In this document: piece after piece, positions 8,481 through 17,089 of the stretch
Layout of the letters: each line of letters starts with the position of its first letter
Position numbering within the stretch: position 1 is the stretch's first letter
DNA from: Pseudarthrobacter cellobiosi
GTDB taxonomy: Bacteria; Actinomycetota; Actinomycetes; Actinomycetales; Micrococcaceae
DNA length: 64,000 bases
Assembly (NCBI RefSeq): GCF_023913755.1
Contig: NZ_JAMXBJ010000050.1
Location: 62,001-126,000, forward strand
Direction: 5' to 3'
The notes under the pieces: model-generated
Databases searched by the model: none
Told to the model about the DNA's origin: nothing
What the model saw: only the letters and a program-made list of their open reading frames with translations
Made by a program: the position numbers and the translations under genes

Positions 8481-9215
8481 TCAGTCACGCGGGCGCATGA
8501 GCGGCGGATTCAGCACGGCATGCGTGGGCTGGCCTGCTGTGGGGCGGGCCGTTTCGGCGAGCCTGAAGAGAGCCGCGGGGCGGCCGGCGTCGCCCGCAGT
8601 CATCCGTCCGGTGCTCTCCAGAAAACCAGGTGTTCCCGTGGCCTTCCGGTGGAAGTTCCTGGGGTCGAGGCGGGTATCCCAGACGGCCTCATAAACAGCA
8701 CGGAGCTGTGCCACGGTAAATTCCTCACTGCAAAAGGCCGCCGCCAACGGCGAGTATTCGAGCTTTGATTTCGCCCGCTCCAGGGCATCGGCAAGGATCC
8801 GCTCATGGTCGAAGGCGAGCTGCATTTCGCCTCTCAGGACCTGGCTGACCGGATACCAGCCGGCGTGTTCGGCGTCGCTCCCGGCGGACAGCACCGGGAA
8901 GTTGGGCGCGAGCAGCAAGTGAGCCACGGTGAGCACATCACCGCGAGGATCGCGCCCCTTCGGGCCATAGCTCCCCAGCTGCTCCAGGTACCCGGGGACG
9001 TGCTCGACGCCGGTCTCTTCAGCAAGCTCGCGGGCCGCAGCAGACGGCAGGTCCTCGCCAGCCAGCACAAAACCGCCCGGGAGGGCGAGTGTTCCGCGGA
9101 ACGGGTCAATGAGCCGGGTGATGAGCAGGACGTTCAGGGTGTCGTCGGCCACGGTGAGGGCGACGACGTCGACCGTCACCGGGAAGCGCGCGTGCTTCGG
9201 GCGAGATTCAGGCAT
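8481..9215 (-). CDS. NrtR-type transcriptional regulator (Nudix domain plus winged helix)
   Basis: The product has 244 residues. Residues about 10-140 form a Nudix domain with an intact Nudix box: G-x5-E-x7-R-E-L-x-E-E-x-G-V in the stretch starting GGFVLAGED. The C-terminal part (EEFTVAQLRAVYEAVWDTRL, then DPRNFHRKATGTPGFLE) is the winged helix of the NrtR family, which represses NAD-biosynthesis genes and is released by ADP-ribose. An intact box means it might also hydrolyse its ligand, which many NrtR proteins cannot do. It is divergent from an SPFH gene followed by an NAD-kinase-like gene, with two 21-bp palindromes in the gap, which supports autoregulation and control of both neighbours. 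Confidence 0.85.
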   Translation of the reverse strand: MPESRPKHARFPVTVDVVALTVADDTLNVLLITRLIDPFRGTLALPGGFVLAGEDLPSAAARELAEETGVEHVPGYLEQLGSYGPKGRDPRGDVLTVAHLLLAPNFPVLSAGSDAEHAGWYPVSQVLRGEMQLAFDHERILADALERAKSKLEYSPLAAAFCSEEFTVAQLRAVYEAVWDTRLDPRNFHRKATGTPGFLESTGRMTAGDAGRPAALFRLAETARPTAGQPTHAVLNPPLMRPRD

Positions 9216-9232
9216 GACCCCATCCTAGGAAA

Positions 9233-9298
9233 TTATCGTCAGATTGACAATAAGTTCCGGCGGCGCCTATCGTTTGATTATCGTCAAAGTGACGACAA
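9233..9298. promoter_or_regulatory. Twin 21-bp operator palindromes, probable NrtR sites
   Basis: Site 1 (9233-9253) is TTATCGTCA, three bases, TGACAATAA. Site 2 (9278-9298) is TTATCGTCA, three bases, TGACGACAA. The arms match in 8 of 9 positions within each site, and the left arms are identical. The centres are 45 bp apart. They lie between the divergent nrtR-like and SPFH genes, so one site may serve each promoter. The GTCA/TGAC core fits NrtR-type operators in general; binding is inferred. Confidence 0.7.
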
Positions 9299-9318
9299 GA
9301 ACCGTTGAGGAGAATCCC

Positions 9319-10380
9319 ATGGCCAGCATCAAGAACTACCCCTGGATCAGCCACTTCCTGGGCAGCCCCACCGGCTACGTCGTCCACCTCCAGAAGGGCT
9401 CGGTCCGCCACGAAGGAGTGGGCCAGGCGTTCTGGTACCGCCCCGCGGTCTCCGTGCTCAGCGAGGTTCCCGTCGATGACCAGGAACTGCCCACTCTCTT
9501 CCACGCCATCACCCGGGACCACCAGGACGTAAGCATCCAGGCAAACGTGACCTACCGCTTCATCGACCCCGTGGCCGTCTCCAGCCGGCTCGACTTCGGC
9601 CTCCAACCGGCCGGTGCAGGTCCCGCGACCGGCAGGGACCAGGTGGCCACCATCATCGGCCAGCTATGCCAGAGCCACGCCATTGACCAGATCGCAACCA
9701 CCACATTGGCCGAGGCCCTGGAGCGCGCTGTCAGCCAGCTCCGCACGGTCCTTACCGACGCGCTGCGCTCGGACGCCCGGCTCCTGTCCACAGGCATCGA
9801 GATTCTTGGCGTGCAGGTCCTGGCCGTCCGGCCGGAGTCGGACGTCGAGAGAGCCCTCCAGACGCCGGTCCGCGAACAGCTCCAGGCCGAAGCAGACCGC
9901 GCCGTCTACGAACGCCGGGCCGTCGCCGTCGAACGTGAACGGACCATTTCCGAGAACGAAATGGCGAGCCAGATCGAACTGGCCACCCGCCGCGAACACT
10001 TGGTGGCCCGGGAAGGCGCCAACGCACGGCGTGCGGCCGAGGAAAAGGCGGCCGCGGGACTGATCGACGCGCACGCTTCGGCCGAACGGCAGGGCATCAG
10101 CGCCGACGCCGAAGCGAACCAGATCCGGCTGCTGGGCGAGGCTGCTGCCGCACGCGAGGCCGCCAGCATGGAGGTCTACCAGGACGTGGACCAGGCCACC
10201 CTTCTGGGCTTGGCCCTCCGCGAGGCAGCCGGTTCGCTGCCCAACATCGGGAACCTCACCATCACCCCGGACCTGCTGAGCGGGGCGCTGGCCGGGCTGC
10301 TCCGGGAGCCATTGGGCGGCACGGCCTTGGCTGATGCAGGCCGCATAGCTGCAGGCACCACCGGCAACGCCGGGAAGTAG
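9319..10380 (+). CDS. SPFH (band 7/prohibitin-like) domain protein
   Basis: The start is the ATG at 9319, preceded by GAGGAG; a longer frame back to 9244 covers operator DNA and has no ribosome site. The product has 353 residues. The band 7 domain occupies about residues 10-190 (VVHLQKGSVRHEGVGQAFWY, DHQDVSIQANVTYRFIDP, ALRSDARLLSTGIEILGVQV). A long charged coiled-coil follows (QLQAEADRAVYERRAVAVER and on), then a hydrophobic Gly/Leu-rich tail. No transmembrane anchor or signal peptide is seen, unlike most stomatins, so it may form soluble or peripheral rings. The NAD-kinase-like gene begins 9 bases after its stop, so the two form an operon under the probable NrtR sites. The function is unknown. 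Confidence 0.85.
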   Translation: MASIKNYPWISHFLGSPTGYVVHLQKGSVRHEGVGQAFWYRPAVSVLSEVPVDDQELPTLFHAITRDHQDVSIQANVTYRFIDPVAVSSRLDFGLQPAGAGPATGRDQVATIIGQLCQSHAIDQIATTTLAEALERAVSQLRTVLTDALRSDARLLSTGIEILGVQVLAVRPESDVERALQTPVREQLQAEADRAVYERRAVAVERERTISENEMASQIELATRREHLVAREGANARRAAEEKAAAGLIDAHASAERQGISADAEANQIRLLGEAAAAREAASMEVYQDVDQATLLGLALREAAGSLPNIGNLTITPDLLSGALAGLLREPLGGTALADAGRIAAGTTGNAGK

Positions 10381-10389
10381 GATCCCGGC

Positions 10390-11286
10390 ATGGCAAATCC
10401 ACGCCTTGTCATCGTCCACCGACGGACCGAGCTCCAGGAACTGCTGGACCGGCACGCCACGCGCGGACAGGCCGAACTCTTCCTCCGCACGCGGGGACGC
10501 AACATCCAGGATGTCCAGGGGCGACATGACAGGATCACCGTCGCGCTGGAGACGGTCCGGGCCGTAGTTCCGGCCGAATGGCGTCACGCCGAGGTGGAGC
10601 GGACGGACCTCAGCCGCTTCCTGCTCACAGCGGAGGACATCGTGGCCGTGGTGGGCCAGGACGGGCTGGTGGCCAACGCGGCCAAGTACCTCAACGGCCA
10701 GCCGGTCATCGGGATCGATCCGGAGCCCGGAGCGAATCCCGGCGTCCTGGTCCGGCACACGCCCAACGAGGCAGCAAAACTGCTCCGGGAAGCTGCCCTG
10801 GTCGGGCCGGAACGGCTGAACAGCCGGGAGCTCGCCACCGTGACAGCGCGCCTCGATGACGGGCAGGAACTCTCGGCGCTCAACGAAATCTTCGTCGGGC
10901 ATGCCTCGCACCAGTCGGCCCGGTACCAGCTCACCACCCCGGGCAGCCGGACCGAACGGCAGTCCTCGTCCGGGCTGATCGTCTCCACCGGCACCGGGGC
11001 CACCGGCTGGTGCGCTTCCATCGCCCTGGAGCGTGGAGGGCGCGCGCTGCCGGCGCCGGCGGACGCCCAGCTCGCGTGGTTCGTCCGCGAGGCCTGGCCC
11101 TCCCCCATCACCGGAGCCTCCCTGACGGAGGGGGTGCTGGACGCGGGCGAGACACTCCGGATCACTGTGGCATCCGACCAGCTGGTGGTTTTCGGCGACG
11201 GCATGGAATCAGACCGCCTGACCGCATCCTGGGGCCAGGAAATCACGGTGCGGTTGGGCGAAAGGCCGCTGCGGCTGGTGATGTAA
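10390..11286 (+). CDS. Divergent NAD kinase-like protein (ATP-NAD/diacylglycerol kinase fold)
   Basis: The product has 298 residues, the usual NAD kinase length. The glycine motif GGDG is replaced by VVGQDGLVANAAKYL, which keeps the Asp. The substrate-site Asn-Glu pair is kept in LNEIFVGHASHQSARY, and GLIVSTGTGATGW matches the family's STPTGSTAY segment. NAD kinase phosphorylates NAD to NADP, so the protein is either an unusual active kinase or a related enzyme or sensor. It follows an SPFH gene by 9 bases, and both are divergent from an NrtR-type regulator of NAD metabolism, which strengthens the NAD link. A typical nadK is not in this window. Confidence 0.78.
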   Translation: MANPRLVIVHRRTELQELLDRHATRGQAELFLRTRGRNIQDVQGRHDRITVALETVRAVVPAEWRHAEVERTDLSRFLLTAEDIVAVVGQDGLVANAAKYLNGQPVIGIDPEPGANPGVLVRHTPNEAAKLLREAALVGPERLNSRELATVTARLDDGQELSALNEIFVGHASHQSARYQLTTPGSRTERQSSSGLIVSTGTGATGWCASIALERGGRALPAPADAQLAWFVREAWPSPITGASLTEGVLDAGETLRITVASDQLVVFGDGMESDRLTASWGQEITVRLGERPLRLVM

Positions 11287-11416
11287 GCAAGTTGTCTGGT
11301 CAATCCGGCTCGCGTGTGTTGTGATTTTGACTAGTCGAGGAATAGCGCCGGAAATCCCCGGCTCCACGGCGGCCTCATCGTTACGACAAGATGGCAACGC
11401 GTGAGGAGGCGAGACG

Positions 11417-12122
11417 ATGGCATCCATGGACGGAACCGTGGCACTGGTGACGGGCGCCGCCGGCGGCTTGGGAGGCGCTGTGGCATCCGGCCTTGCACTT
11501 CCGGTCCCGCCACGACCGGCTCGACGTGCTGGTCAACGCAGCGGGCGTGTTCCGCAAGGAACGTCAGGTAACCCGCGATGGGCTCGAACTGACCTTCGCC
11601 ACTAATGTGCTGGCCTACTTCCTGCTGACCAACCTGCTGCTGGACGCGCTCACGCACCGCGCAGCCGCACCACCCAGCAATTCCCGCATCGTCAACATCG
11701 CGTCCCGGTATGGCAATGCCAGGCTGAACTTCGACGACCTCCAGACTGCAAGCGGCAAGTACAGCTACCTTCGCTCGACGCCGCCCACAATGCTGGCCCG
11801 GGTACTGCTCACGCAGGAGTTCGCTGAGCGTCTGCGCGGCTCAGGCGTGGTCGCCAATGCCGTCCATCCGGGACTGGTCAAGAACACGACGCTGCTGCAG
11901 GACGTCGGGGGCCCATTCCGCTGGATCACGAACACGTTCGGAGCGCCGGCAGAAAAGGCGGCGGATACACCGCTCTGGCTCGCCACGTCACGCGAAACAG
12001 CGGGAGTCTCAGGAAAGCTATGGGCCAAGCGCAAGGAGCTCCCGACGCCCGGAATGGGATCGGACCCCGAAGCCCGGAAGCGCTTGTGGGACGCGTGCGC
12101 GCACCTGGCCGGGATGCCCTGA
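11417..12122 (+). pseudogene. Short-chain dehydrogenase, internally deleted and frameshifted
   Basis: The first frame (ATG at 11417) gives DGTVALVTGAAGGLGGAVASGL, the SDR cofactor-binding start, and then turns to nonsense. The rest of the family continues in a different frame from about 11493: HDRLDVLVNAAGVF, ELTFATNVLAYFLLTNLL, then NSRIVNIASRYG and VVANAVHPGLV, to a stop at 12120-12122. Some 45-50 codons usually found between these two parts are missing, and the frames differ. One deletion that removed the second half of the Rossmann fold and shifted the frame explains this. A TTG at 11493 could start a shorter protein, but it would lack the cofactor site. Confidence 0.8.
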
Positions 12123-12208
12123 CGTTGAGCCTGTTGGAGCAGGCTTCAGGATCAGACATACCGTCCGAATCAAGTAGCCGAGTGCAACACCATCGAACGA
12201 GGGCAATG

Positions 12209-12715
12209 TGAAAGATGAAGACCTGCGGGCCAGACAGTCCTGCGTTCGCAGACGCCATCAAGTGGTTGTATGCAGCCATCGACCCCATGAAGCCTTTCGC
12301 TAGAAAACAAATGGGCAAGCCCTTCGTGGAAGCACCGCCGGAAGGTTTGTGGTGGGCGGACGACATCCAGGACTTCATCCACGGAAACCGAGACAAACTG
12401 AACTGGCGGATGATGATCGTCTTTGAACCGGGCTGGCTGACGGCGGCGATGTTTGAAGGATGCCGTCGATAAGGCGAAAGCAAGCATGGGTGAACCGCCG
12501 GCCAGCCTGCGGAGCGAAAGCTTTCACGAAGGCCTGCGCCCAGATCATGCACGTGGGGCCGAACAGCGGGGAGGTGCCGACCCTTGCCAGGCTGCACAGT
12601 AAGTTCCTGCCCGCCCATAACCTGGTTCCAAACGGGAACCACCAGGAGATCTACCTGGACGACCCCAAGTGAGTGGCTTCGGGGAAGCTAAGGACTGTGC
12701 TGCGTCAGCCAGTAC
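12209..12715 (+). pseudogene. GyrI-like small-molecule-binding protein remnant
   Basis: Three frames together rebuild a GyrI-like domain protein. Frame one (12215-12468) holds SPAFADAIKWLYAAIDPMK, GLWWADDIQDFIHGNRDKL and WRMMIVFEPGWL. The second (to 12672) holds QIMHVGPNSGEVPTLARLHS and GNHQEIYLDDPK and then stops. The ending KLRTVLRQP appears after a further shift at about 12688-12714. At least two frameshifts and a degraded start are therefore present. It lies directly after the broken SDR gene, so this stretch is decaying. The following 234 bases up to 12949 show no gene I can support, only a 31-codon open frame at 12804-12899 with no recognised family. Confidence 0.75.
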
Positions 12716-12949
12716 GTCCATCGGGATAGGCCCCGACACGCTCAACGACCAGCATCCCTTCGGCTGAGGATGTCATTCATAGCCGGGACGTAGCCTCGGC
12801 GTCGTGAACGTACTCGATCTGTCCCACCATGGCTTTACTGTGCTCACCAGGTACGACCGCTCCTGGTACAGCCGCTCCGGCGGGACCGCCGTCGGATAAC
12901 TGGTGAAAGTGCCGCTTTCACAATTGGCTCTGATCCACGCAAGCAGGCC

Positions 12950-13768
12950 TCAATACCAGAAGATCGGCAGCCAGTCGCGGTTGTGCGCGTGCACGAGTGC
13001 GAGGAACAGCACGAAGTCGAAGACCAAGTGCACCGTCACAACATAGGTGAACGACTTGGTCAGCTTGAAGGTGTATCCCTGCAGCAGCGCGAACGGGAAC
13101 GTCAGGAGCGGTCCCCAGGCCATGTAGCCGATCTCCCACAGGAAAGACGAGAAGACCACGGCCTGCAGGATGTTGGCGAGCCAGTCCGGGAAGTGCCGCC
13201 GCAGGAGCGTGAAGGTGGTGCAGATGAAGAACAGCTCGTCCCAAATTCCAACAGCGTTCACGCCGAGAAAAAGGCGCCAGAAGATGGTGGGGTCGGACGC
13301 GTCCGGCCAGTTCTGATACACCTCCGTGCGTATCAGGTACACAGGCAGGATCAGGTAGCCGAGTGCTACAACAGCGATCAGGTACAGCTTCGCTGACAAA
13401 GGCCATTTGCGGCCCGTGTTTACCGGAAATTTGATGATCTTCTCGCGGTAGACGAACCGCGACACCAGCCACGGCACCAGCACGGCCAACGCGAGGGCAC
13501 CACCCATCAGGGTCATGTGCGGGATGCTCAAATCCGCGTTCAGCGGAACCAGGCTGATGATCACCATTCCCGCCGCAATCAGCGCGAGGTGCCGCACGAA
13601 TTCGCGGTCGATCAGTGCGGCCGTGACCAGGCTCAAAACCAGCACGCTGTAGCCCACGAGGTCATTCTCGACGCCGAATAGCAACACCCCGGACGCCGAG
13701 AGCAGGACCGCTGGCACCAACTTCCAAGTGAGCGCGGTACGGGGTGGCTGCGTCGAGACTAAGGTCAC
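12950..13768 (-). CDS. CPBP-type intramembrane protease-like membrane protein
   Basis: The product has 272 residues from a GTG start, with seven or eight hydrophobic segments. The C-terminal half resembles CPBP (CAAX and bacteriocin-processing) membrane proteins: WDELFFICTTFTLLRR takes the place of the first motif (usually EExxxR), FSSFLWEIGYMAWGP follows, and VVTVHLVFDFVLF matches the His-containing last motif. The usual Glu-Glu pair is Asp-Glu here, so proteolytic activity is uncertain. Members of this family can process proteins or act as immunity factors, but nothing nearby suggests a substrate. It is divergent from the DUF4383 gene. Confidence 0.65.
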   Translation of the reverse strand: MTLVSTQPPRTALTWKLVPAVLLSASGVLLFGVENDLVGYSVLVLSLVTAALIDREFVRHLALIAAGMVIISLVPLNADLSIPHMTLMGGALALAVLVPWLVSRFVYREKIIKFPVNTGRKWPLSAKLYLIAVVALGYLILPVYLIRTEVYQNWPDASDPTIFWRLFLGVNAVGIWDELFFICTTFTLLRRHFPDWLANILQAVVFSSFLWEIGYMAWGPLLTFPFALLQGYTFKLTKSFTYVVTVHLVFDFVLFLALVHAHNRDWLPIFWY

Positions 13769-13973
13769 AACACAAGCATGTCAGCGACTGCGGCTTCTGG
13801 GAAAGATGGCCGCGCCCGGTCAACGCCTGGGCGAGGCCCCCCAGGCTCTGTTTCCCCTGCCCACACACGGTTTTCCGGAGTACGATGTGGGCGTCGGCAG
13901 GATTCCTGCGACTCCTTGCCGCCAGGCCGGTTCTCCATCTGAAGAGCCGGCAGTTTGCGTGAAAGGGAGACCA

Positions 13974-14444
13974 ATGACTACCGCTTCACACCCCGCTCAA
14001 CACCACATGATGGGGTTGACGCTTCACAACACCGCCATAGGCACTGGTGCCGTTTTCCTGCTGGTTGGAGTCCTCGGGTTTATCCCGGGAATCACCACCA
14101 ATTACGGCGCCATGACCTTTGCCGGACATGAGTCCGGGGCCATGCTGCTTGGAGTCTTCCAAGTGTCCATCCTGCACAACATCGTCCATCTGCTGTTTGG
14201 CGCGGCCGGCATTGCGATGGCCCGGACAAACTCGATGGCCCGCTGGTTCTTCCTTGGCGGCGGCGTTGTGTACCTGCTGCTGTGGATCTACGGCCTGGTC
14301 ATCGACATGAACGCGGCCGCCAACTTCGTCCCGTTCAACACCGCCGACAATTGGCTGCACCTGGTTCTGGGCGTTGGCATGGTGGGCCTGGGCCTCTGGC
14401 TCGGCCGGGATGCCATGGAGAAGATGAAGGGAAGCCCTATGTAG
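13974..14444 (+). CDS. DUF4383 membrane protein
   Basis: The start is the ATG at 13974 with AAGGGAGA upstream; earlier in-frame starts lack a ribosome site. The product has 156 residues with four hydrophobic segments (TGAVFLLVGVLGFIPGI, VSILHNIVHLLFGAAGIAMA, WFFLGGGVVYLLLWIYGLVI, WLHLVLGVGMVGLGLWLG). The order, with HNIVHLLFG and DNWLHLVLG, is characteristic of DUF4383, a family common in actinobacteria and of unknown function. The two His-containing motifs lie at the membrane edges. It stands alone; the next gene on the same strand starts 151 bases later. Confidence 0.8.
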   Translation: MTTASHPAQHHMMGLTLHNTAIGTGAVFLLVGVLGFIPGITTNYGAMTFAGHESGAMLLGVFQVSILHNIVHLLFGAAGIAMARTNSMARWFFLGGGVVYLLLWIYGLVIDMNAAANFVPFNTADNWLHLVLGVGMVGLGLWLGRDAMEKMKGSPM

Positions 14445-14595
14445 CGCCTCCACGGTTCGTGGAAAACCGACGACGGCGGCCGTCCCCCGGGGCGTGAAAT
14501 CCTCGGGACGGTCGCCGTGAGTCCCCTCGGCGTCGGCGGCTGCTGACGCAGCCCTAACACAGCCGAGCAGTACCGGGTGATCCTGAGGTGACGCA

Positions 14596-16125
14596 GTGAA
14601 TGACGCATCGAACAGTGGACGGCCCGAAGGTGAACCGGTCTCCCTCTGGGTCGCTACCGCCGGAACCACCGATTATCCCGTCCTGCGCGGGGATCTGGAG
14701 GTGGACGTCGCGGTTATCGGGGCGGGCATCGCCGGGCTGACCGCCGCGTTGGCGCTCAAACGCACCGGCCAGACCGTCGCGGTCATCGACGCCGCCCGCG
14801 TCGGAACCGGCGTCACCGGCCACACCACCGGCAAGGTCACCTCCCTTCACCGCCTTGCCTACACGGACCTTGCACGCAAACACGGCGACGAAACCGCCCG
14901 CACGTACGGGCAGGCCAACCAGTCCGCAGTCGAACACGTCGCGCAGCTGGTGGCCGAGGAAGCCATCGACTGTGACTTCCGCCGCGTCGCCAACTACACC
15001 TACGCCGAAACCGATAACGCGCTCGACCTCGTGCGCGGCGAAGCCAACCTTGCGGCCCGGCTCGGCCTTCCCGCAGCCTTCACCACCGAGGTGCCGCTGC
15101 CCTTCCCGGTCAAGGGTGCGGCCCGATTCGATGGGCAGGCGCAAATCCATGCCGTGAAATACCTTCAGGGTCTGGCCCGCGTGGTCGATGGTGAGGGCAG
15201 CTTCGTCTTCGAGCAGACCCGGGCGGAGCGAATCCACGACGGCTCCCCGGCCGTCGTCGATACCGGACACGGCACCGTCCGGGCCCGCGACATCATCGTC
15301 GCCACGAATGTGCCGTTCAGCGGCCAGGGCCTCTTCTACCTGCGGTGTCATCCGCACCGTTCCTATCTTGTCGCCGGACGCGTGGACACCCCACCGCTGG
15401 ACGCCACGTTCATCAGCGTCGACGAACCGATGCGGTCCATTCTGACCGCCAGCGTCAACGGTACAAGCTACGTGCTTACCGGCGGCGAAGGCCACCGCGT
15501 ATCGGAGCCCGGCGACACGGCCGAGCGGTACAACAGACTCGCAGCCTTCGCCCACGACCGCCTCGGCGTGGACAAGGTCGCCTACCGCTGGTCAACACAG
15601 GACGGCATCCCGCTCGACGGGCTGCCCTACGCCGGTCTCATGTCCCCCACTGCCAAACACGTGTACGTGATCACCGGTCTGCGCAAATGGGGCCTGTCCA
15701 ACGGAACCGCCGCCGCTCTCATTCTCACTGACACCCTCAGCGGCCGGGAGAACCCCTGGGCCTCGGTGTTCAACAGCAACCGGATTACCCCGGCAGCCAG
15801 CGCGCGACGGTTCATGAAGGAGAACATCAAGACCGTGGCAACTGTCCTGGCCGGCAAACTCCGCGGCCGGCCCGGCCACACGGAGCTGTCGCCGGGTGAG
15901 GGGACAGTCATGACAGTCAACGGCGAGAGCACGGCCGTCTACAAAGACGCGGACGGGCAGGTCCACGCCGTCTCCGCCACTTGTACCCATCTGGGCTGCA
16001 CCGTCGGCTTCAACACCGCCGACGCCACCTGGGACTGCCCCTGCCACGGCTCGCGATTCAGCACCGACGGCACCGTCATCCAAGGGCCGGCCGCCAAAAA
16101 CCTCCCACCCGCACCGATGCCCTGA
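14596..16125 (+). CDS. FAD-dependent oxidoreductase with C-terminal Rieske [2Fe-2S] domain
   Basis: The product has 509 residues from a GTG start. A DAO/DadA-type FAD fold begins at about residue 37 (VDVAVIGAGIAGLTAALALK) and includes HTTGKVTSLHRLAY and YAGLMSPTAKHVYVITGLRK. The last 70 residues form a Rieske domain: the ligands are the Cys and His of CTHLGC and of CPCHGSRF, both complete. This architecture is known in bacteria (YhfW-like proteins) and its physiological substrate is not established. The enzyme probably passes electrons between a substrate-reduced FAD and an acceptor through the iron-sulfur cluster. It is convergent with a cupredoxin-containing pair that starts on the other strand, and a copper protein is a plausible redox partner, though this is only inferred. 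Confidence 0.88.
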   Translation: MNDASNSGRPEGEPVSLWVATAGTTDYPVLRGDLEVDVAVIGAGIAGLTAALALKRTGQTVAVIDAARVGTGVTGHTTGKVTSLHRLAYTDLARKHGDETARTYGQANQSAVEHVAQLVAEEAIDCDFRRVANYTYAETDNALDLVRGEANLAARLGLPAAFTTEVPLPFPVKGAARFDGQAQIHAVKYLQGLARVVDGEGSFVFEQTRAERIHDGSPAVVDTGHGTVRARDIIVATNVPFSGQGLFYLRCHPHRSYLVAGRVDTPPLDATFISVDEPMRSILTASVNGTSYVLTGGEGHRVSEPGDTAERYNRLAAFAHDRLGVDKVAYRWSTQDGIPLDGLPYAGLMSPTAKHVYVITGLRKWGLSNGTAAALILTDTLSGRENPWASVFNSNRITPAASARRFMKENIKTVATVLAGKLRGRPGHTELSPGEGTVMTVNGESTAVYKDADGQVHAVSATCTHLGCTVGFNTADATWDCPCHGSRFSTDGTVIQGPAAKNLPPAPMP

Positions 16126-16132
16126 CGACCCA

Positions 16133-16537
16133 CTATCCGCTGCCGGACCGTACCTTGGGCTTGGTACGCACCAGGCCCGCAGCGGCCAGTAGCGCTCCGG
16201 CTCCTTCAGCCACGGCGCTGAGCGACTTCTCAAAAAACCACACAGGCTCATACATGGCAGGGAAGGGTCCGAAGGCCGGGATATCCACATACCGGTACAA
16301 CACCACGGCCACGAATGCGCTCAGGGCCACCACCAGGGCCAGGGCAAAGGAGGCTCTGCTGCCGCGGAACAGAACCCACAGCGCCGTCAGCACCGCCGCC
16401 GCCGATTCGAGATAGAACAAGTTGCCTTGTCCGATTCCGCCAGGTGAGGCCGCCTGGTAGCCGGGGGCCAGATAAATATGGACCCCGGCATCGATGAACA
16501 AAGCCAGTGCTGTCAGTACCCTCAGTGCCACGTTCAT
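16133..16537 (-). CDS. Four-helix membrane protein of unknown function
   Basis: The ATG at 16537 overlaps the stop of the cupredoxin gene by 4 bases, so it is preferred over the longer frame to 16579. The product has 134 residues with about four hydrophobic helices (LRVLTALALFIDAGVHIYLA, SAAAVLTALWVLFRG, ASFALALVVALSAFVAVVLY, LSAVAEGAGALLAAAGLV). I do not recognise a named family. His and Tyr residues sit at the ends of the first helix. Coupling to a blue-copper-type lipoprotein suggests a shared membrane electron-transfer or copper role. Confidence 0.75.
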   Translation of the reverse strand: MNVALRVLTALALFIDAGVHIYLAPGYQAASPGGIGQGNLFYLESAAAVLTALWVLFRGSRASFALALVVALSAFVAVVLYRYVDIPAFGPFPAMYEPVWFFEKSLSAVAEGAGALLAAAGLVRTKPKVRSGSG

Positions 16538-16917
16538 TTGACTATCAGCGTCCCGCGCATATTGGGGTGATACGTGCAAAAGTAGGGGTAGGACCCGGGT
16601 GCCGACGGCGCTGTGAACGTGGCCGTCCCGCCGCTTCCCCGCACATCCACGTCAAATGCCTGGCCCTGGTCCGCGGTGACGGTATGGCCCGCTGAATCCA
16701 TGTTGGTGACCGTGACAATTGTGCCCGGCGCAACGGTCAGCGGCGCGCCATACTCGAAGTCCTTGATGGTGATAACTGGCGCTCCAGGGGTGACCGCTCC
16801 CGTCGTCGCTGTCCCCGGCCCGGGGGACGCCGCGGGACTTCCGGCGCCGGAGCCGCAACCGCCCAAAAGGAGCGCCGCCATCAGCAGCACTGTGGCCTTG
16901 GCCTGAATCGCTCTCAC
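16534..16917 (-). CDS. Cupredoxin-domain lipoprotein
   Basis: The product has 127 residues from a GTG start. A signal peptide ends in LLLGGC, a lipobox, so the mature protein is anchored on the outer face of the membrane. After a Gly/Ala/Pro/Thr linker comes a plastocyanin-type fold: VITIKDFEYGAPLTVAPGT, the His ligand in SAGHTVTA, and the Cys, His and Met ligands in YFCTYHPNMRGTLIVK. All four type 1 copper ligands are present. It should carry single electrons or bind copper outside the cell. It overlaps the following membrane-protein gene by 4 bases and is transcribed first. Confidence 0.88.
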   Translation of the reverse strand: MRAIQAKATVLLMAALLLGGCGSGAGSPAASPGPGTATTGAVTPGAPVITIKDFEYGAPLTVAPGTIVTVTNMDSAGHTVTADQGQAFDVDVRGSGGTATFTAPSAPGSYPYFCTYHPNMRGTLIVK

Positions 16918-17089
16918 GGTGACCGTCCTCGACTCCGGAAACCAGGGCCGGCCAGGCCCGGCCTGTCCTTATTATTGTGCGCGCATCAGACGGAAATGGC
17001 GCCTGCGGTTCGGTGAAGGGCGGCCGACGGCGGTGCTGCCGCAGGCGGCGCCTGGCAGCCGCCGCAGCGACGGAGGCAGCCGAGCGGGA

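Noticed and set aside
12804..12899. Open frame of 31 codons after the GyrI-like remnant
   Set aside because: It has a GTG start but no family match and no clear ribosome site. It is too short to support without conservation.
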